Source: Rubrivivax sp. (GTDB lineage Bacteria; Pseudomonadota; Gammaproteobacteria; Burkholderiales; Burkholderiaceae_C). From it: DNA of 64,000 nucleotides. The notes beneath the pieces were generated by a model, which saw only the letters and a program-made list of their open reading frames with translations, was not told the origin of the DNA and did not search any database. The position numbers and the translations under genes are program-made. Positions 31,435 through 40,286 of this stretch are shown piece after piece (within the stretch, counting starts at the first letter, position 1; every line of letters begins with the position of its first letter). The stretch is taken from assembly GCA_016719535.1 (NCBI GenBank), contig JADJYX010000001.1, positions 310,001 to 374,000 on the forward strand, given 5' to 3'.

Positions 31435-32046
31435 TCAGCCCGGCAACGCCCACTTCGCCTGCAGCGACGGCCGCTGCATGAAGCCGGTGGCCCAGGCGGC
31501 CACGTGCGGAAAGCGGCCGCGCCAGCCCCAGGCGTCGAAGCGCAGGTCCAGGTAGCCCAGCGCGCAGGCCAGCGCCAGCGTGCCGATATCGGCGCGTTCG
31601 TGCAGGGGCTGCGGCGCACGCTCCAGCGCCAGCAGCGAGGTGTGGACCTTGTCGAGCTGGCCCTGCTGCCAGTCGGCCCAGCGCAGCGCCTCGGGGCGCG
31701 CCGCCTCCTCGTAGCGCGCCAGCAGCGCGGCGTCCAGGATGCCGTCGGCCAGGCTCTGCAGCACCAGCGCCTGCCAGCGCGCCGCGCCCTGGCGTGGGAA
31801 CAGGTGGCCGTTGTGGGTGGCGTCCAGCCATTCGCAGATGACGCGGCTGTCGTACAGCACCAGGCCGTCGTCGGTGATCAGCGTCGGCACCTTGCCCAGC
31901 GGGTTGTGGGCGATGATGCCGGCGTCGCGCGTCACCGGGTGCGCGTTGCTGGGCAGCAGCGTGATGCGGTCGGCCACGCCCAGTTCATGGGCGCAGGCCA
32001 TCACCTTGCGCACATAGGGCGAGGTGGACGAGAAGAACAGTTTCAT
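31435..32046 (-). CDS. Glutathione S-transferase family protein
   Basis: A 203-residue GST. The thioredoxin-like N-terminal domain begins MKLFFSSTSPYVRKV, with the glutathione-site segments NPLGKVPTL and DSRVICEWLD; the helical C-terminal domain spans about 85-200. Similarity is to the small YibF-like bacterial GSTs. ATG 32046 has GGAG just upstream on the minus strand. Substrate unknown. Confidence 0.9.
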   Translation of the reverse strand: MKLFFSSTSPYVRKVMACAHELGVADRITLLPSNAHPVTRDAGIIAHNPLGKVPTLITDDGLVLYDSRVICEWLDATHNGHLFPRQGAARWQALVLQSLADGILDAALLARYEEAARPEALRWADWQQGQLDKVHTSLLALERAPQPLHERADIGTLALACALGYLDLRFDAWGWRGRFPHVAAWATGFMQRPSLQAKWALPG

Positions 32047-32165
32047 GGTGACTCCAGTGGGGTGCCGGCCAGCGCGGCTTGCTGTGTGCAGGGCCCTTCG
32101 GGTGCAGGGATCCCCAGTGTCGGCGATCATCGCGGCCCGGACATCGACCACCCCCGAAACCCGAC

Positions 32166-33044
32166 ATGAGCGACCTGCAGACCTTCATCGACCAGGCCTG
32201 GACCGACCACGCCGACGACGCCTGGGGCGTCTCGCTGCGCCTGCCCGACGCGCTGGACCGGGTGACCGACGCCGACGGCATGCTCGCGCTGGCGCGCCTG
32301 GCCAGCCATGTCTACGGCGAACACCTGGGCCGCTGGGCCGACGGCCTGAAATACCTGGCGGCGCTGGCGCGCGGCCCCGGCTTCGACGCCACCAGCGCGC
32401 AAGGCCGGGCGCTGCGCGTGCTGCGCGCCGCGCTGGCACTGGCTGGCGACGGCGGCGACCTGCGCGCCACGCTGGACGCCAGCGAGCGCATCGCCGTCAC
32501 CGCGCGCGCCGGCATGCTGCTGGCGCTGCACGACGGCGCGCGCGCGCGTACGCTGCTGGACGAAGCCGCCACCGCCGCCGACGCCGCGGCACTGCCGCCC
32601 GACGACGCGGCCATCCGCACGCTGGCCATCGCCGGCAACAACACCGCCGCGGCGCTGATCGACAAGCCGGTGCGAACCGAACCCGAGCGCGACCTGATGC
32701 TGCACGCCGCCGCGCTCGGCCGCCGTTGCTGGGGCCTGGCCGGCACCTGGCTGGAAACCGAGCGTGCCGAATACCGCCTGGCGATGGCCTGGCTGGCGGC
32801 CGGCGATGCCGAGCGCGCCCGCGCGCATGCGCAGGCCTGCCTGGCGATCGTCGACGCGCAGCCCGAGCCCTCGCCCTTCGAACGCTTCTTCGGCTGCGAG
32901 GCGCTGGCGCTGGCTGCATCCGCGCAGGGCGATGCCGCCGCGCGCGCGCAGGCCGTGCAGGCGGCGCAGGCCGCCTTCGAGGCGCTGCCAGCCGACGACC
33001 AGGCGGCGTGCAGAAAGACGATGGACGCGCTGCGCGCGGGCTGA
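32166..33044 (+). CDS. Helical repeat (TPR-like) protein, unknown function
   Basis: A 292-residue, Ala-rich, probably cytoplasmic protein with no signal peptide. Successive helix pairs such as RAEYRLAMAWLAAGDAERAR, with the small/large residue pattern of TPR repeats, cover most of the sequence. I do not recognise a named family. It stands alone, divergent from the GST gene (119-bp gap) and convergent with the histidine phosphatase. Confidence 0.7.
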   Translation: MSDLQTFIDQAWTDHADDAWGVSLRLPDALDRVTDADGMLALARLASHVYGEHLGRWADGLKYLAALARGPGFDATSAQGRALRVLRAALALAGDGGDLRATLDASERIAVTARAGMLLALHDGARARTLLDEAATAADAAALPPDDAAIRTLAIAGNNTAAALIDKPVRTEPERDLMLHAAALGRRCWGLAGTWLETERAEYRLAMAWLAAGDAERARAHAQACLAIVDAQPEPSPFERFFGCEALALAASAQGDAAARAQAVQAAQAAFEALPADDQAACRKTMDALRAG

Positions 33045-33062
33045 GCTCGAGAGATGTGAGGC

Positions 33063-33680
33063 TCAGCCGCCGGACAGGCTCTGCCCGTCCTCGGCCGTCG
33101 CGCCCAGCAGGTGCCGCATGCAGTCCACCCGCAGGGCACGGTGCGGCGGCGCGGGCTCGACCTCGGTGACCGAGGTATTGCCGATGCGAGCCGGCACCGG
33201 CACGCCTGCGGGCACGCCGACATGCGGCCCCAGCAGCGCGCGGATCACCAGGCCATGGCTGACCACCACCAGCGGCCCGTCCAGCGCCGCGCGCAGCGCG
33301 ACGGCCTGCGCGAAGGCCTGCGCCACGCGGTGCAGAAAGTCGGCCATCGACTCACCACCCGGCGGCGCCTCGGCCATCGCGATGGGGTCGAAGCCGAAGC
33401 TGTCGTGCGGCCGGCCGCGAAAGTCGCCGAAATGGCGCTCGTGCAGCAGCGCCGTGGTCTGCACCGCCAGTCCGCCGGCCGCCGCGGCGATCGCCTGCGC
33501 CGTCTGCAGCGCACGCGGCAGGTCGCTGCTGAGCACGGCCGCCGGCCGCAGCGGCGCCAGCCGCTGGGCCACCGCCTGCGCCTGCGCCAGCCCGCGCGGC
33601 GACAGGGGCGTATCCGCCGGCTGCATCACGCGCGCGGCATTGAGGGCGGTTTCACCATGGCGGACGAAGAGCAGGGTCAT
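33063..33680 (-). CDS. Histidine phosphatase (phosphoglycerate mutase-like)
   Basis: A 205-residue member of the histidine phosphatase superfamily. RHGET near the N-terminus holds the phospho-accepting His; SSDLPRALQTAQ, the acid ERHFGDFRG and VVSHGLVIRALLG (second catalytic His) follow. This could be a phosphoglycerate mutase-type, alpha-ribazole phosphatase (CobC)-type or general phosphatase; B12-dependent enzymes elsewhere in the window make CobC possible but not proven. A triple 11-bp tandem repeat lies just upstream. Confidence 0.85.
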   Translation of the reverse strand: MTLLFVRHGETALNAARVMQPADTPLSPRGLAQAQAVAQRLAPLRPAAVLSSDLPRALQTAQAIAAAAGGLAVQTTALLHERHFGDFRGRPHDSFGFDPIAMAEAPPGGESMADFLHRVAQAFAQAVALRAALDGPLVVVSHGLVIRALLGPHVGVPAGVPVPARIGNTSVTEVEPAPPHRALRVDCMRHLLGATAEDGQSLSGG

Positions 33681-33701
33681 GGTGGTCTCGGGCAGGGCAG
33701 G

Positions 33702-33734
33702 GTTCGGGCGGCGTTCGGGCGGCGTTCGGGCGGC
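33702..33734. repeat. Tandem repeat, 3 x 11 bp
   Basis: Three perfect consecutive copies of GTTCGGGCGGC lie 22 bp upstream of the histidine phosphatase start. They probably reflect replication slippage; copy number may vary between strains. Confidence 0.9.
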
Positions 33735-33854
33735 AGTGTAGGGGGCGGCGGCCTGAACTTGACACCCGTCAATCCCCGCGCGCGGCCGCTCACTAAGGTA
33801 GCGCCTTCGGCCGGGACGCACGCCCGCCGTCGCCGCCGCGCAGGAGCCTCCGTG

Positions 33855-35198
33855 ATGCCCAGCCGTACCACCCCATCCAGAGCACCCCGTTCGGTCGCCC
33901 CGGCGGCCACGCGCCATGACGGCGACCTGGCGCACGCCATGCAGCATGTCTATGCCGTGGTGCTGGCCGGCGGCCGCGGCACGCGGCTGCACGAGCTCAC
34001 CGACCACCGCGCCAAGCCGGCGCTGCCCTTTGCCGGCAAGCTCAACATTGCCGACTTCGCGCTCAGCAACTGCGTCAACTCCGGCATCCGCCGCATCGGC
34101 GTGCTCACGCAGTACAAGGCGCAGAGCCTGATCCGCCACATCGAGCGCGGCTGGGGCTTCCTGCAGAGCAGCCTGGGGGAGTTCATCGACATCGTGCCGG
34201 CGCAGCAGCAGCAGGGCGAAAGCTGGTACAGCGGCACCGCCAACGCCGTGTGGCAGAACCTGGACATCGTGCGCGAGGCGCAGCCCGAATGGGTGCTGGT
34301 GCTGGCCGGCGACCATGTCTACAAGATGGACTATGCGCGGCTGCTGGCCGACCACCGCGCCAGCGGCGCCGACGCCACCGTGGCCTGCATCGAGGTGCCG
34401 CGCGAAGAGGCCTGCCAGTTCGGCTGCATCGAGGTCGATGCACAGAGCCGCGTGCGCCGCTTCCGCGAGAAACCCGCCGACCCCGACGGCCTGCCCGGCC
34501 GCCCCGAGCTCAGCCTGGCCAGCATGGGCATCTATGTCTTCGGCGCCGACTTCCTGTGCGCGCAGCTGGCGCGCGACGCCGTGCTGCCCGGCTCGCAGCA
34601 CGATTTCGGCCACGACCTGTTGCCCCACCTGGTGCAGCACCACCACGTGCACGCGCACCGCTTTGCCGACAGCTGTGTCAACATGGTCGGCGACCGGCCC
34701 TACTGGCGCGACGTGGGCACCGTCGACGCCTACTGGGAGGCCAACATGGACCTCACCCACGTCGTGCCCGAGCTCAACCTCTACGACGACGACTGGCCCA
34801 TCCTCAGCCTGCAGCGCCAGCTGGCGCCGGCCAAGTTCGTCTTCGACGAGGACGGCCGCCGCGGTGCCGCGATCGACTCGCTGGTCTCCAGCGGCTGCAT
34901 CGTCAGCGGCGCCACGGTGCGGCGGTCGATCCTCTTCAGCAAGGTGCGCGTGGCCGAGGGCAGCGTGATCGAGGACGCGGTCGTGCTGCCCAATGTGCGC
35001 ATCGGCCGCGACGTGCGCCTGCGTCGCGCCATCGTCGACAAGCGCTGCGTGCTGCCCGACGGCTTTCGCGCCGGCTTCGACGCCGACGAAGACCGCCGGC
35101 GCTTTCGCGTCAGCGAACGCGGCATCACGCTGATCACCCCGGACATGCTGGGGGCAGGCGGCGACGATTCGTCGACGATGCCCTTGCCGCCGTTGTAG
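33855..35198 (+). CDS. glgC: Glucose-1-phosphate adenylyltransferase
   Basis: A 447-residue ADP-glucose pyrophosphorylase, the committing enzyme of glycogen synthesis. The nucleotide-binding motif LAGGRGTRLHELT, the KPALPFAGK segment, FREKPA (sugar-phosphate Lys) and a C-terminal left-handed beta-helix (about 330-430) are present. ATG 33855 is preceded by AGGAG at 33842-33846; GTG 33852 is an alternative. Other glg genes are not nearby. The hox operon begins 14 bp after the stop with no terminator between, so read-through is likely. Confidence 0.95.
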   Translation: MPSRTTPSRAPRSVAPAATRHDGDLAHAMQHVYAVVLAGGRGTRLHELTDHRAKPALPFAGKLNIADFALSNCVNSGIRRIGVLTQYKAQSLIRHIERGWGFLQSSLGEFIDIVPAQQQQGESWYSGTANAVWQNLDIVREAQPEWVLVLAGDHVYKMDYARLLADHRASGADATVACIEVPREEACQFGCIEVDAQSRVRRFREKPADPDGLPGRPELSLASMGIYVFGADFLCAQLARDAVLPGSQHDFGHDLLPHLVQHHHVHAHRFADSCVNMVGDRPYWRDVGTVDAYWEANMDLTHVVPELNLYDDDWPILSLQRQLAPAKFVFDEDGRRGAAIDSLVSSGCIVSGATVRRSILFSKVRVAEGSVIEDAVVLPNVRIGRDVRLRRAIVDKRCVLPDGFRAGFDADEDRRRFRVSERGITLITPDMLGAGGDDSSTMPLPPL

Positions 35199-35212
35199 CC
35201 TTGGGGCCTGCG

Positions 35213-37012
35213 ATGACGACCTTGCCCGCCGCCGAAGCCGACACCGAGCTCGCCACCGTGCTGGCGCAGCATGGCGCCGACCGCCATGCGCTGCTGCAGA
35301 TGCTGATCGCCCTGCAGGACCGCCTGGGCTGGCTGCCGCGGCGCACGCTGGCGGCGCTGGCCGACGCGCTGGCGCTGCCGCTGGCCGAGGTCGAGGGCGT
35401 GGCCGGCTTCTACCGCTTCCTGCACCTGCAGCCGGTCGGCCGCTGGCGGCTGCTGTTCAGCGACAACGTGACCGACCGCCAGGCCGGCAGCCGCGAGCTG
35501 ATGGCGCTGCTGTGCGAGCGCCTGCGCGTGCAGCCGGGCGCGCGCCGCGACGACGGCCGCGTCAGCGTCGATGCCACCTCGTGCATCGGCCTCGCCGACC
35601 AGGGCCCGTCGCTGCTGGTCAACCACCGCCAGGTGGTGACGCGGCTCGGCGCCGGGCGCATCGAGCGCATCGCCGAACTGGTCGAGGCCGACACACCGCT
35701 GCACCAGTGGCCGGCCGAGTGGTCGCGCGTCGACGACGTGGTGCAGCGCGCCGACGTGCTGCTGGGCCCGGCGCCGGCGCCGGGCGAGGCGCTGCGCGCG
35801 GCGCTGGCGCGCGGCGCCGAGGCCACGCTGGCCGAGCTGCAGGCCTCGCGGCTGCGCGGGCGCGGCGGCGCCGGCTACCCGACGGCACAGAAATGGGCCG
35901 CCTGCCGCGCCACGGCGGCGGCCGGGCGCATCGTCGTGTGCAACGCCGACGAGGGCGAGCCCGGCACCTTCAAGGACCGCACGCTGCTGCGCCACCACGC
36001 GCATGCGCTCTTCGACGGCATGGGCATCGCCGCCTTCGTGCTGGGCGCGCAGCGCGGCTTCGTCTACCTGCGCGGTGAATACCGCTGGCTGCTCGACGAC
36101 CTGCAGGCCGTGCTGGCCGAGCGCCGCCGGCTGGGGCTGCTGGGCAGCGCCATCCTCGGCCAGGCCGGCTTCGATTTCGACATCGCCATCCACCTCGGCG
36201 CCGGCGCCTATGTCTGCGGCGAGGAATCGGCGCTGATCGAATCGCTGGAAGGCCACCGCGGCGTGCCGCGCATCCGCCCGCCCTTCCCGGCCGAGCGCGG
36301 CTACCTCGGGCTGCCGACGGTGGTCAACAATGTCGAGACCTTCTGCGCCGTGGCCCACATCGTGCGCCACGGCGGCAGCTGGTGGGCGGACATCGGCACC
36401 GCGCAGAGCACGGGCACCAAGATCCATTCGGTGAGCGGCGACTGCGAACGCCCGGGGCTGTACGAATACCCCTTCGGCACGCGCATCGGCCGCCTGCTGG
36501 AGGACTGCGGCGCGCGCGACACGCAGGCGGTGCAGGTGGGCGGGCCCTCGGGCAGTTGCATCTCGGCCTTCGAATTCGGCCGCAAGCTGGCCTTCGAGGA
36601 CGTGCCCACCGCCGGCGCCTTCATGGTGTTCGACCGCTCGCGCGACCTGTTCGAGGTGGCGCGCGGCTTTGCCGACTTCTTCGCGCACGAGAGCTGCGGC
36701 TTCTGCACGCCCTGCCGCGTGGGCACCGAGCTCGTGCTGCGGCGGCTGGGCAAGCTGGCCGGCGGCGCCGGCTCGCGCCACGACATCGACGTGCTGTTCG
36801 AGCTCGACCGGCTGCTGCACGCCAGCACGCACTGCGGCCTGGGCGCCACCGCCTGCAACCCGCTGCGCGACACCATCCTCAAGTTCCGCCCGGCCTACGA
36901 GCAGCACCTGCAGTCGCTGCATTTTGCACCCGGCTTCGACCTCGACGCCGAGCTGTCGACGGCGCGCGCGCTGACCGGCCGCGACGACGCCGCGGCGCAT
37001 TTCGAACGTTGA
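35213..37012 (+). CDS. hoxF: NAD-reducing hydrogenase diaphorase subunit HoxF
   Basis: A 599-residue flavoprotein that exchanges electrons with NAD(H). Residues 1-165 are a NuoE-like domain in which the [2Fe-2S] cysteines are nearly all missing (one Cys, in DATSCIGLADQGPSLLVN). The NuoF-like part has the FMN site GRGGAGYPTAQKW (about 222-234), the NADH site GAGAYVCGEESALIESLEG and the N3-type [4Fe-4S] ligands ESCGFCTPC plus THCGLGATAC. Size and order match HoxF of the soluble hydrogenase of Cupriavidus. It is the first gene of hoxFUYHW. Confidence 0.95.
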   Translation: MTTLPAAEADTELATVLAQHGADRHALLQMLIALQDRLGWLPRRTLAALADALALPLAEVEGVAGFYRFLHLQPVGRWRLLFSDNVTDRQAGSRELMALLCERLRVQPGARRDDGRVSVDATSCIGLADQGPSLLVNHRQVVTRLGAGRIERIAELVEADTPLHQWPAEWSRVDDVVQRADVLLGPAPAPGEALRAALARGAEATLAELQASRLRGRGGAGYPTAQKWAACRATAAAGRIVVCNADEGEPGTFKDRTLLRHHAHALFDGMGIAAFVLGAQRGFVYLRGEYRWLLDDLQAVLAERRRLGLLGSAILGQAGFDFDIAIHLGAGAYVCGEESALIESLEGHRGVPRIRPPFPAERGYLGLPTVVNNVETFCAVAHIVRHGGSWWADIGTAQSTGTKIHSVSGDCERPGLYEYPFGTRIGRLLEDCGARDTQAVQVGGPSGSCISAFEFGRKLAFEDVPTAGAFMVFDRSRDLFEVARGFADFFAHESCGFCTPCRVGTELVLRRLGKLAGGAGSRHDIDVLFELDRLLHASTHCGLGATACNPLRDTILKFRPAYEQHLQSLHFAPGFDLDAELSTARALTGRDDAAAHFER

Positions 37013-37017
37013 CCTCC

Positions 37018-37746
37018 ATGGACAGCCCCGGCCACCGCGGCGACACCTTCCGGCTCGACGGCGAGGAAGTGCCCTTCGCCCCCGGCGAGACGGTGCTCGA
37101 AGCCGCCACCCGCGCCGGGCGCCACGTGCCGCACCTGTGCTGGGCGCCCGGCTTCGCGCCGCACGGCTCGTGCCGCGTCTGTCTGGTGAAGGTCGGCACG
37201 CGCACCGTGGCCGCGTGCAGCACGCGCGCCGCGCCGGGGCTGGACGTGACGCTGGCCGACGAGGCCCTGACCGCGCAGCGCAAGTCGGTGCTGCAGATGC
37301 TGTTCGTCGAGGGCAACCACTTCTGCCCCAGCTGCGAGAAGAGCGGCCACTGCCGGCTGCAGGCCAGCGCCTATGCCGACGGCATCGAGGGCCCGCATTT
37401 CGAGGAGTTCTATCCCGACCGCCCGCTCGACGCCAGCCACCCCGACCTGCTGCTGGACTTCAACCGCTGCATCCTGTGCGGGCTGTGCGTGCGCGCCAGC
37501 CGGCAGATCGACGGCAAGGCGGTCTTCGCGCTCGGCGGCCACGGCATCGGCTCGCACCTGGTCGTCAACAGCACCACCGGGCGTCTGGCCGACAGCGACG
37601 TACACCCCGACGATGCCGCGGTCGGCATCTGCCCGGTGGGCGTGATCCTGAAGAAGCGCCAGGGCTTCGCGGTGCCGATCGGCCAGCGGCGCTACGACCT
37701 GGCGCCGATCTCGGCCGAGGCACGGCCTGACGAGGACGCACCATGA
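37018..37746 (+). CDS. hoxU: NAD-reducing hydrogenase subunit HoxU
   Basis: A 242-residue iron-sulfur protein homologous to the N-terminal part of NuoG. It has a plant-type [2Fe-2S] domain (HLCWAPGF, GSCRVCLVKV), a His-Cys3 [4Fe-4S] motif (NHFCPSCEKSGHC) and further ligands CILCGLC and GICPVG. It passes electrons between HoxY/HoxH and HoxF. It starts 5 bp after hoxF and its stop overlaps the hoxY start (ATGA). Confidence 0.95.
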   Translation: MDSPGHRGDTFRLDGEEVPFAPGETVLEAATRAGRHVPHLCWAPGFAPHGSCRVCLVKVGTRTVAACSTRAAPGLDVTLADEALTAQRKSVLQMLFVEGNHFCPSCEKSGHCRLQASAYADGIEGPHFEEFYPDRPLDASHPDLLLDFNRCILCGLCVRASRQIDGKAVFALGGHGIGSHLVVNSTTGRLADSDVHPDDAAVGICPVGVILKKRQGFAVPIGQRRYDLAPISAEARPDEDAP

Positions 37747-38309
37747 CGCCCGCCGCCGTGCCGCACGCGCCGCGCAAGCTCAAGCTGGCCACCGTCTCGC
37801 TGGCCGGCTGCTTCGGCTGCCACATGTCGCTGCTGGACATCGACGAGCGGCTGCTCGAGCTGGTGGAGAAGGTCGAATTCGACCGCTCGCCGCTGACCGA
37901 CATCAAGCAGATCGGCCGCTGCGACATCGGCCTGATCGAAGGCGGGCTGTGCAACGCCGAGAACGTGCACGTGCTGCGTGAATTCCGCGCCCACTGCAAG
38001 ACGCTGGTGGCGGTGGGGGCGTGCGCCATCACCGGCGGCCTGCCGGCGCAGCGCAACCACCTCGACGTCGGCCGCATGCTGGTCGACGTCTACCGCCAGC
38101 GCCCCGGCCTGGCGCCCGGCGCGGCGGTGCCCGACGACCCCGAACTGCCGCTGCCGCTGAACAAGGTGCACCCCATCCACGAGGTCGTGCATGTCGACTA
38201 CAGCCTGCCCGGCTGCCCGCCCAGCGCCGAGGCCTTCTGGCAGTTTCTGACCGACCTGCTGGCCGGCCGCACGCCGCACCTGGGCCATGGGCTGATCCAC
38301 TATGACTGA
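37743..38309 (+). CDS. hoxY: NAD-reducing hydrogenase small subunit HoxY
   Basis: A 188-residue small subunit. The four ligands of the proximal [4Fe-4S] cluster are visible: Cys23 and Cys26 (AGCFGCHMS), Cys94 (VGACAITGG) and Cys158 (PGCPPSAE). There is no signal peptide, so the enzyme is cytoplasmic. The 3' end overlaps hoxH by 8 bp. Confidence 0.96.
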   Translation: MTPAAVPHAPRKLKLATVSLAGCFGCHMSLLDIDERLLELVEKVEFDRSPLTDIKQIGRCDIGLIEGGLCNAENVHVLREFRAHCKTLVAVGACAITGGLPAQRNHLDVGRMLVDVYRQRPGLAPGAAVPDDPELPLPLNKVHPIHEVVHVDYSLPGCPPSAEAFWQFLTDLLAGRTPHLGHGLIHYD

Positions 38310-39792
38310 CCTCGAGACCGCCACCCATCCGCAAGGCCTGCGCCGCGTGGCGATCGACCCGCTGACGCGCGTCGAGGGCCACGGCAAGGTGACGCTGCTG
38401 CTCGACGAGCACGACCGCGTGCAGCAGGCGCGGCTGCACATCGTCGAGTTCCGCGGCTTCGAGCAGTTCATCTGCGGCCGGCCCTACTGGGAGGTGCCGG
38501 TGATGGTGCAGCGGCTGTGCGGCATCTGCCCGGTGTCGCACCACCTGGCGGCCAGCAAGGCGCTCGACCATGTGGTCGGCGCCGCGCGCGTGCCGCCCAG
38601 CGCCGACAAGCTGCGCCGGCTGATGCACTACGGCCAGGTGATGCAGAGCCACGCGCTGCACTTCTTCCACCTCGCCAGCCCCGACCTGCTGTTCGGCTTC
38701 GACGCCGATCCGGCGCGGCGGCACATCGTCGCCGTGGCCGAAGCCCACCCCGACATCGCGAAGAAGGGCATCGCGCTGCGCAAATACGGGCAGGAGGTGA
38801 TCCGCGCGACGGCCGGCAAGCGCATCCACGGCACCGGCTCGGTGCCCGGCGGCATGAACCGGCACCTGGGTGCCGAAGACCACGCGCTGCTGGCCGCCGA
38901 TGCCGCACGCATGGTCGAATGGGCCGAGGACGCGGTGGCGCTGGTCAAGCGGCTGCATGCCGCCGACCCGCTGCGCCATGCGCGTTTTGCCGACGTGCCG
39001 GCGCACATGCTGTCGCTGGTGCGGCCGGGCGACGGCGCGCTCGAGCTCTACGACGGCGTCATCCGCGTGCGCGATGCCGACGGCCGCATCGTGCTCGACG
39101 GTCAGGACCCGACGGCCTACCTCGACCTCATCGAGGAGGAGGTCAAGCCCTGGACCTACATGAAATTTCCGTACCTGCGCAGCCTGGGCGCGGCCGACGG
39201 CTGGTACCGCGTGGGGCCGCTGGCGCGGGTGCAGAACTGCGACCGCATCGACACCCCGCGCGCCGAGCGCGAACGGCGCGAATTTGCCGACCACGGCCGC
39301 GGCCGGCCGATCCACGCTGCGCTGGCCACGCACTGGGCGCGCATGATCGAGATGCTGCATGCGATGGAGGTCATCGCCGCGCTGCTGCACGACGCCGACC
39401 TGCGCACCGGCACCCTCACCGCCAGCGGCCCGCGCGCCGAGGAAGGCATCGGCGTCATCGAGGCGCCGCGCGGCACGCTGATCCACCACTACCGGGTGGG
39501 CGCCGACGACCTCGTCACCATGTGCAACCTGATCGTCAGCACCACGCACAACAACCAGGCGATGAACGAGGCCGTGCGCGCGGTGGCGCGCGAACGCTTC
39601 GACGGCCGCGCGCTGACCGAGGGCCTGCTCAATCAGATCGAAGTCGCCATCCGCGCCTACGACCCCTGCCTGAGCTGCGCCACCCATGCGCTGGGCAGCA
39701 TGCCGCTGCAACTGGAGCTGGTGGGCGCCGACGGCGCGCGGCGCGAGACGCTGCTGCGCCACGGCGACGGGCGCTTCGAACGCGAAGCCTGA
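38302..39792 (+). CDS. hoxH: NAD-reducing [NiFe]-hydrogenase large subunit HoxH
   Basis: A 496-residue subunit carrying the Ni-Fe-(CN)2-CO centre that splits H2. The L1 motif RLCGICPVSHH gives Cys73 and Cys76; the L2 motif DPCLSCATH gives Cys456 and Cys459, with His462. The 34 residues after His462 should be removed by the HoxW protease after metal insertion. The conserved RVEGHGK and TTHNNQAMNEAV blocks are of the group 3d type. hypABCDEF genes for cofactor assembly are not in the window and must lie elsewhere. Confidence 0.97.
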   Translation: MTDLETATHPQGLRRVAIDPLTRVEGHGKVTLLLDEHDRVQQARLHIVEFRGFEQFICGRPYWEVPVMVQRLCGICPVSHHLAASKALDHVVGAARVPPSADKLRRLMHYGQVMQSHALHFFHLASPDLLFGFDADPARRHIVAVAEAHPDIAKKGIALRKYGQEVIRATAGKRIHGTGSVPGGMNRHLGAEDHALLAADAARMVEWAEDAVALVKRLHAADPLRHARFADVPAHMLSLVRPGDGALELYDGVIRVRDADGRIVLDGQDPTAYLDLIEEEVKPWTYMKFPYLRSLGAADGWYRVGPLARVQNCDRIDTPRAERERREFADHGRGRPIHAALATHWARMIEMLHAMEVIAALLHDADLRTGTLTASGPRAEEGIGVIEAPRGTLIHHYRVGADDLVTMCNLIVSTTHNNQAMNEAVRAVARERFDGRALTEGLLNQIEVAIRAYDPCLSCATHALGSMPLQLELVGADGARRETLLRHGDGRFEREA

Positions 39793-39806
39793 GGGTTGGC
39801 AGGACC

Positions 39807-40286
39807 ATGGCCGTCAAGCCGCTGCTGATCGTCGCCTGGGGCAACCGCTCGCGCGGTGACGATGCGGTGGGGCCGCTGTTCCTCGATGCGCTGCGTCGCG
39901 CCCTCGACCCCGAGGCACTGGCACGCGTCGACCTGCTGGAGGAGCACCAGCTGCACCCCGAACTGGCGCTGGACCTGGTGGGCCGCGAACGCGTGCTGCT
40001 GGCCGACGCCGACCCCGAGGCCCCCGCGCCCTATGCGCTGCACGCGGTGCAGCCCGGGCGCGACGCCAGCCTTTCCAGCCATGCGCTGTCGCCGGCGGCG
40101 CTGCTGGCGGTCTACCGCGAACTGCACGGCCAGAAGCCGCCGCCGGTCACGCTGCTGGGCCTGCATGCGCAGAGCTTCGGCCTCGGCCGCCCGGTCAGCG
40201 CGGCGGCCGAGGCGGCGCTGCCGGCCGCGGTGCTGTGGGCGCTGGCCTGGATCGACGGCGACGCGCCCGGCACGCTCAACGCGTGA
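39807..40286 (+). CDS. hoxW: Hydrogenase maturation protease HoxW
   Basis: A 159-residue endopeptidase of the HycI/HybD fold, expected to cut the C-terminal tail of HoxH. The N-terminal VAWGNRSRGDDAVGP motif contains the acidic residue that senses nickel; ADADPE and SSHALSPAALL supply the other ligand positions. AGGA precedes ATG 39807. It closes the hox operon; its last 11 bp overlap the end of the convergent metalloprotease gene. Confidence 0.9.
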   Translation: MAVKPLLIVAWGNRSRGDDAVGPLFLDALRRALDPEALARVDLLEEHQLHPELALDLVGRERVLLADADPEAPAPYALHAVQPGRDASLSSHALSPAALLAVYRELHGQKPPPVTLLGLHAQSFGLGRPVSAAAEAALPAAVLWALAWIDGDAPGTLNA

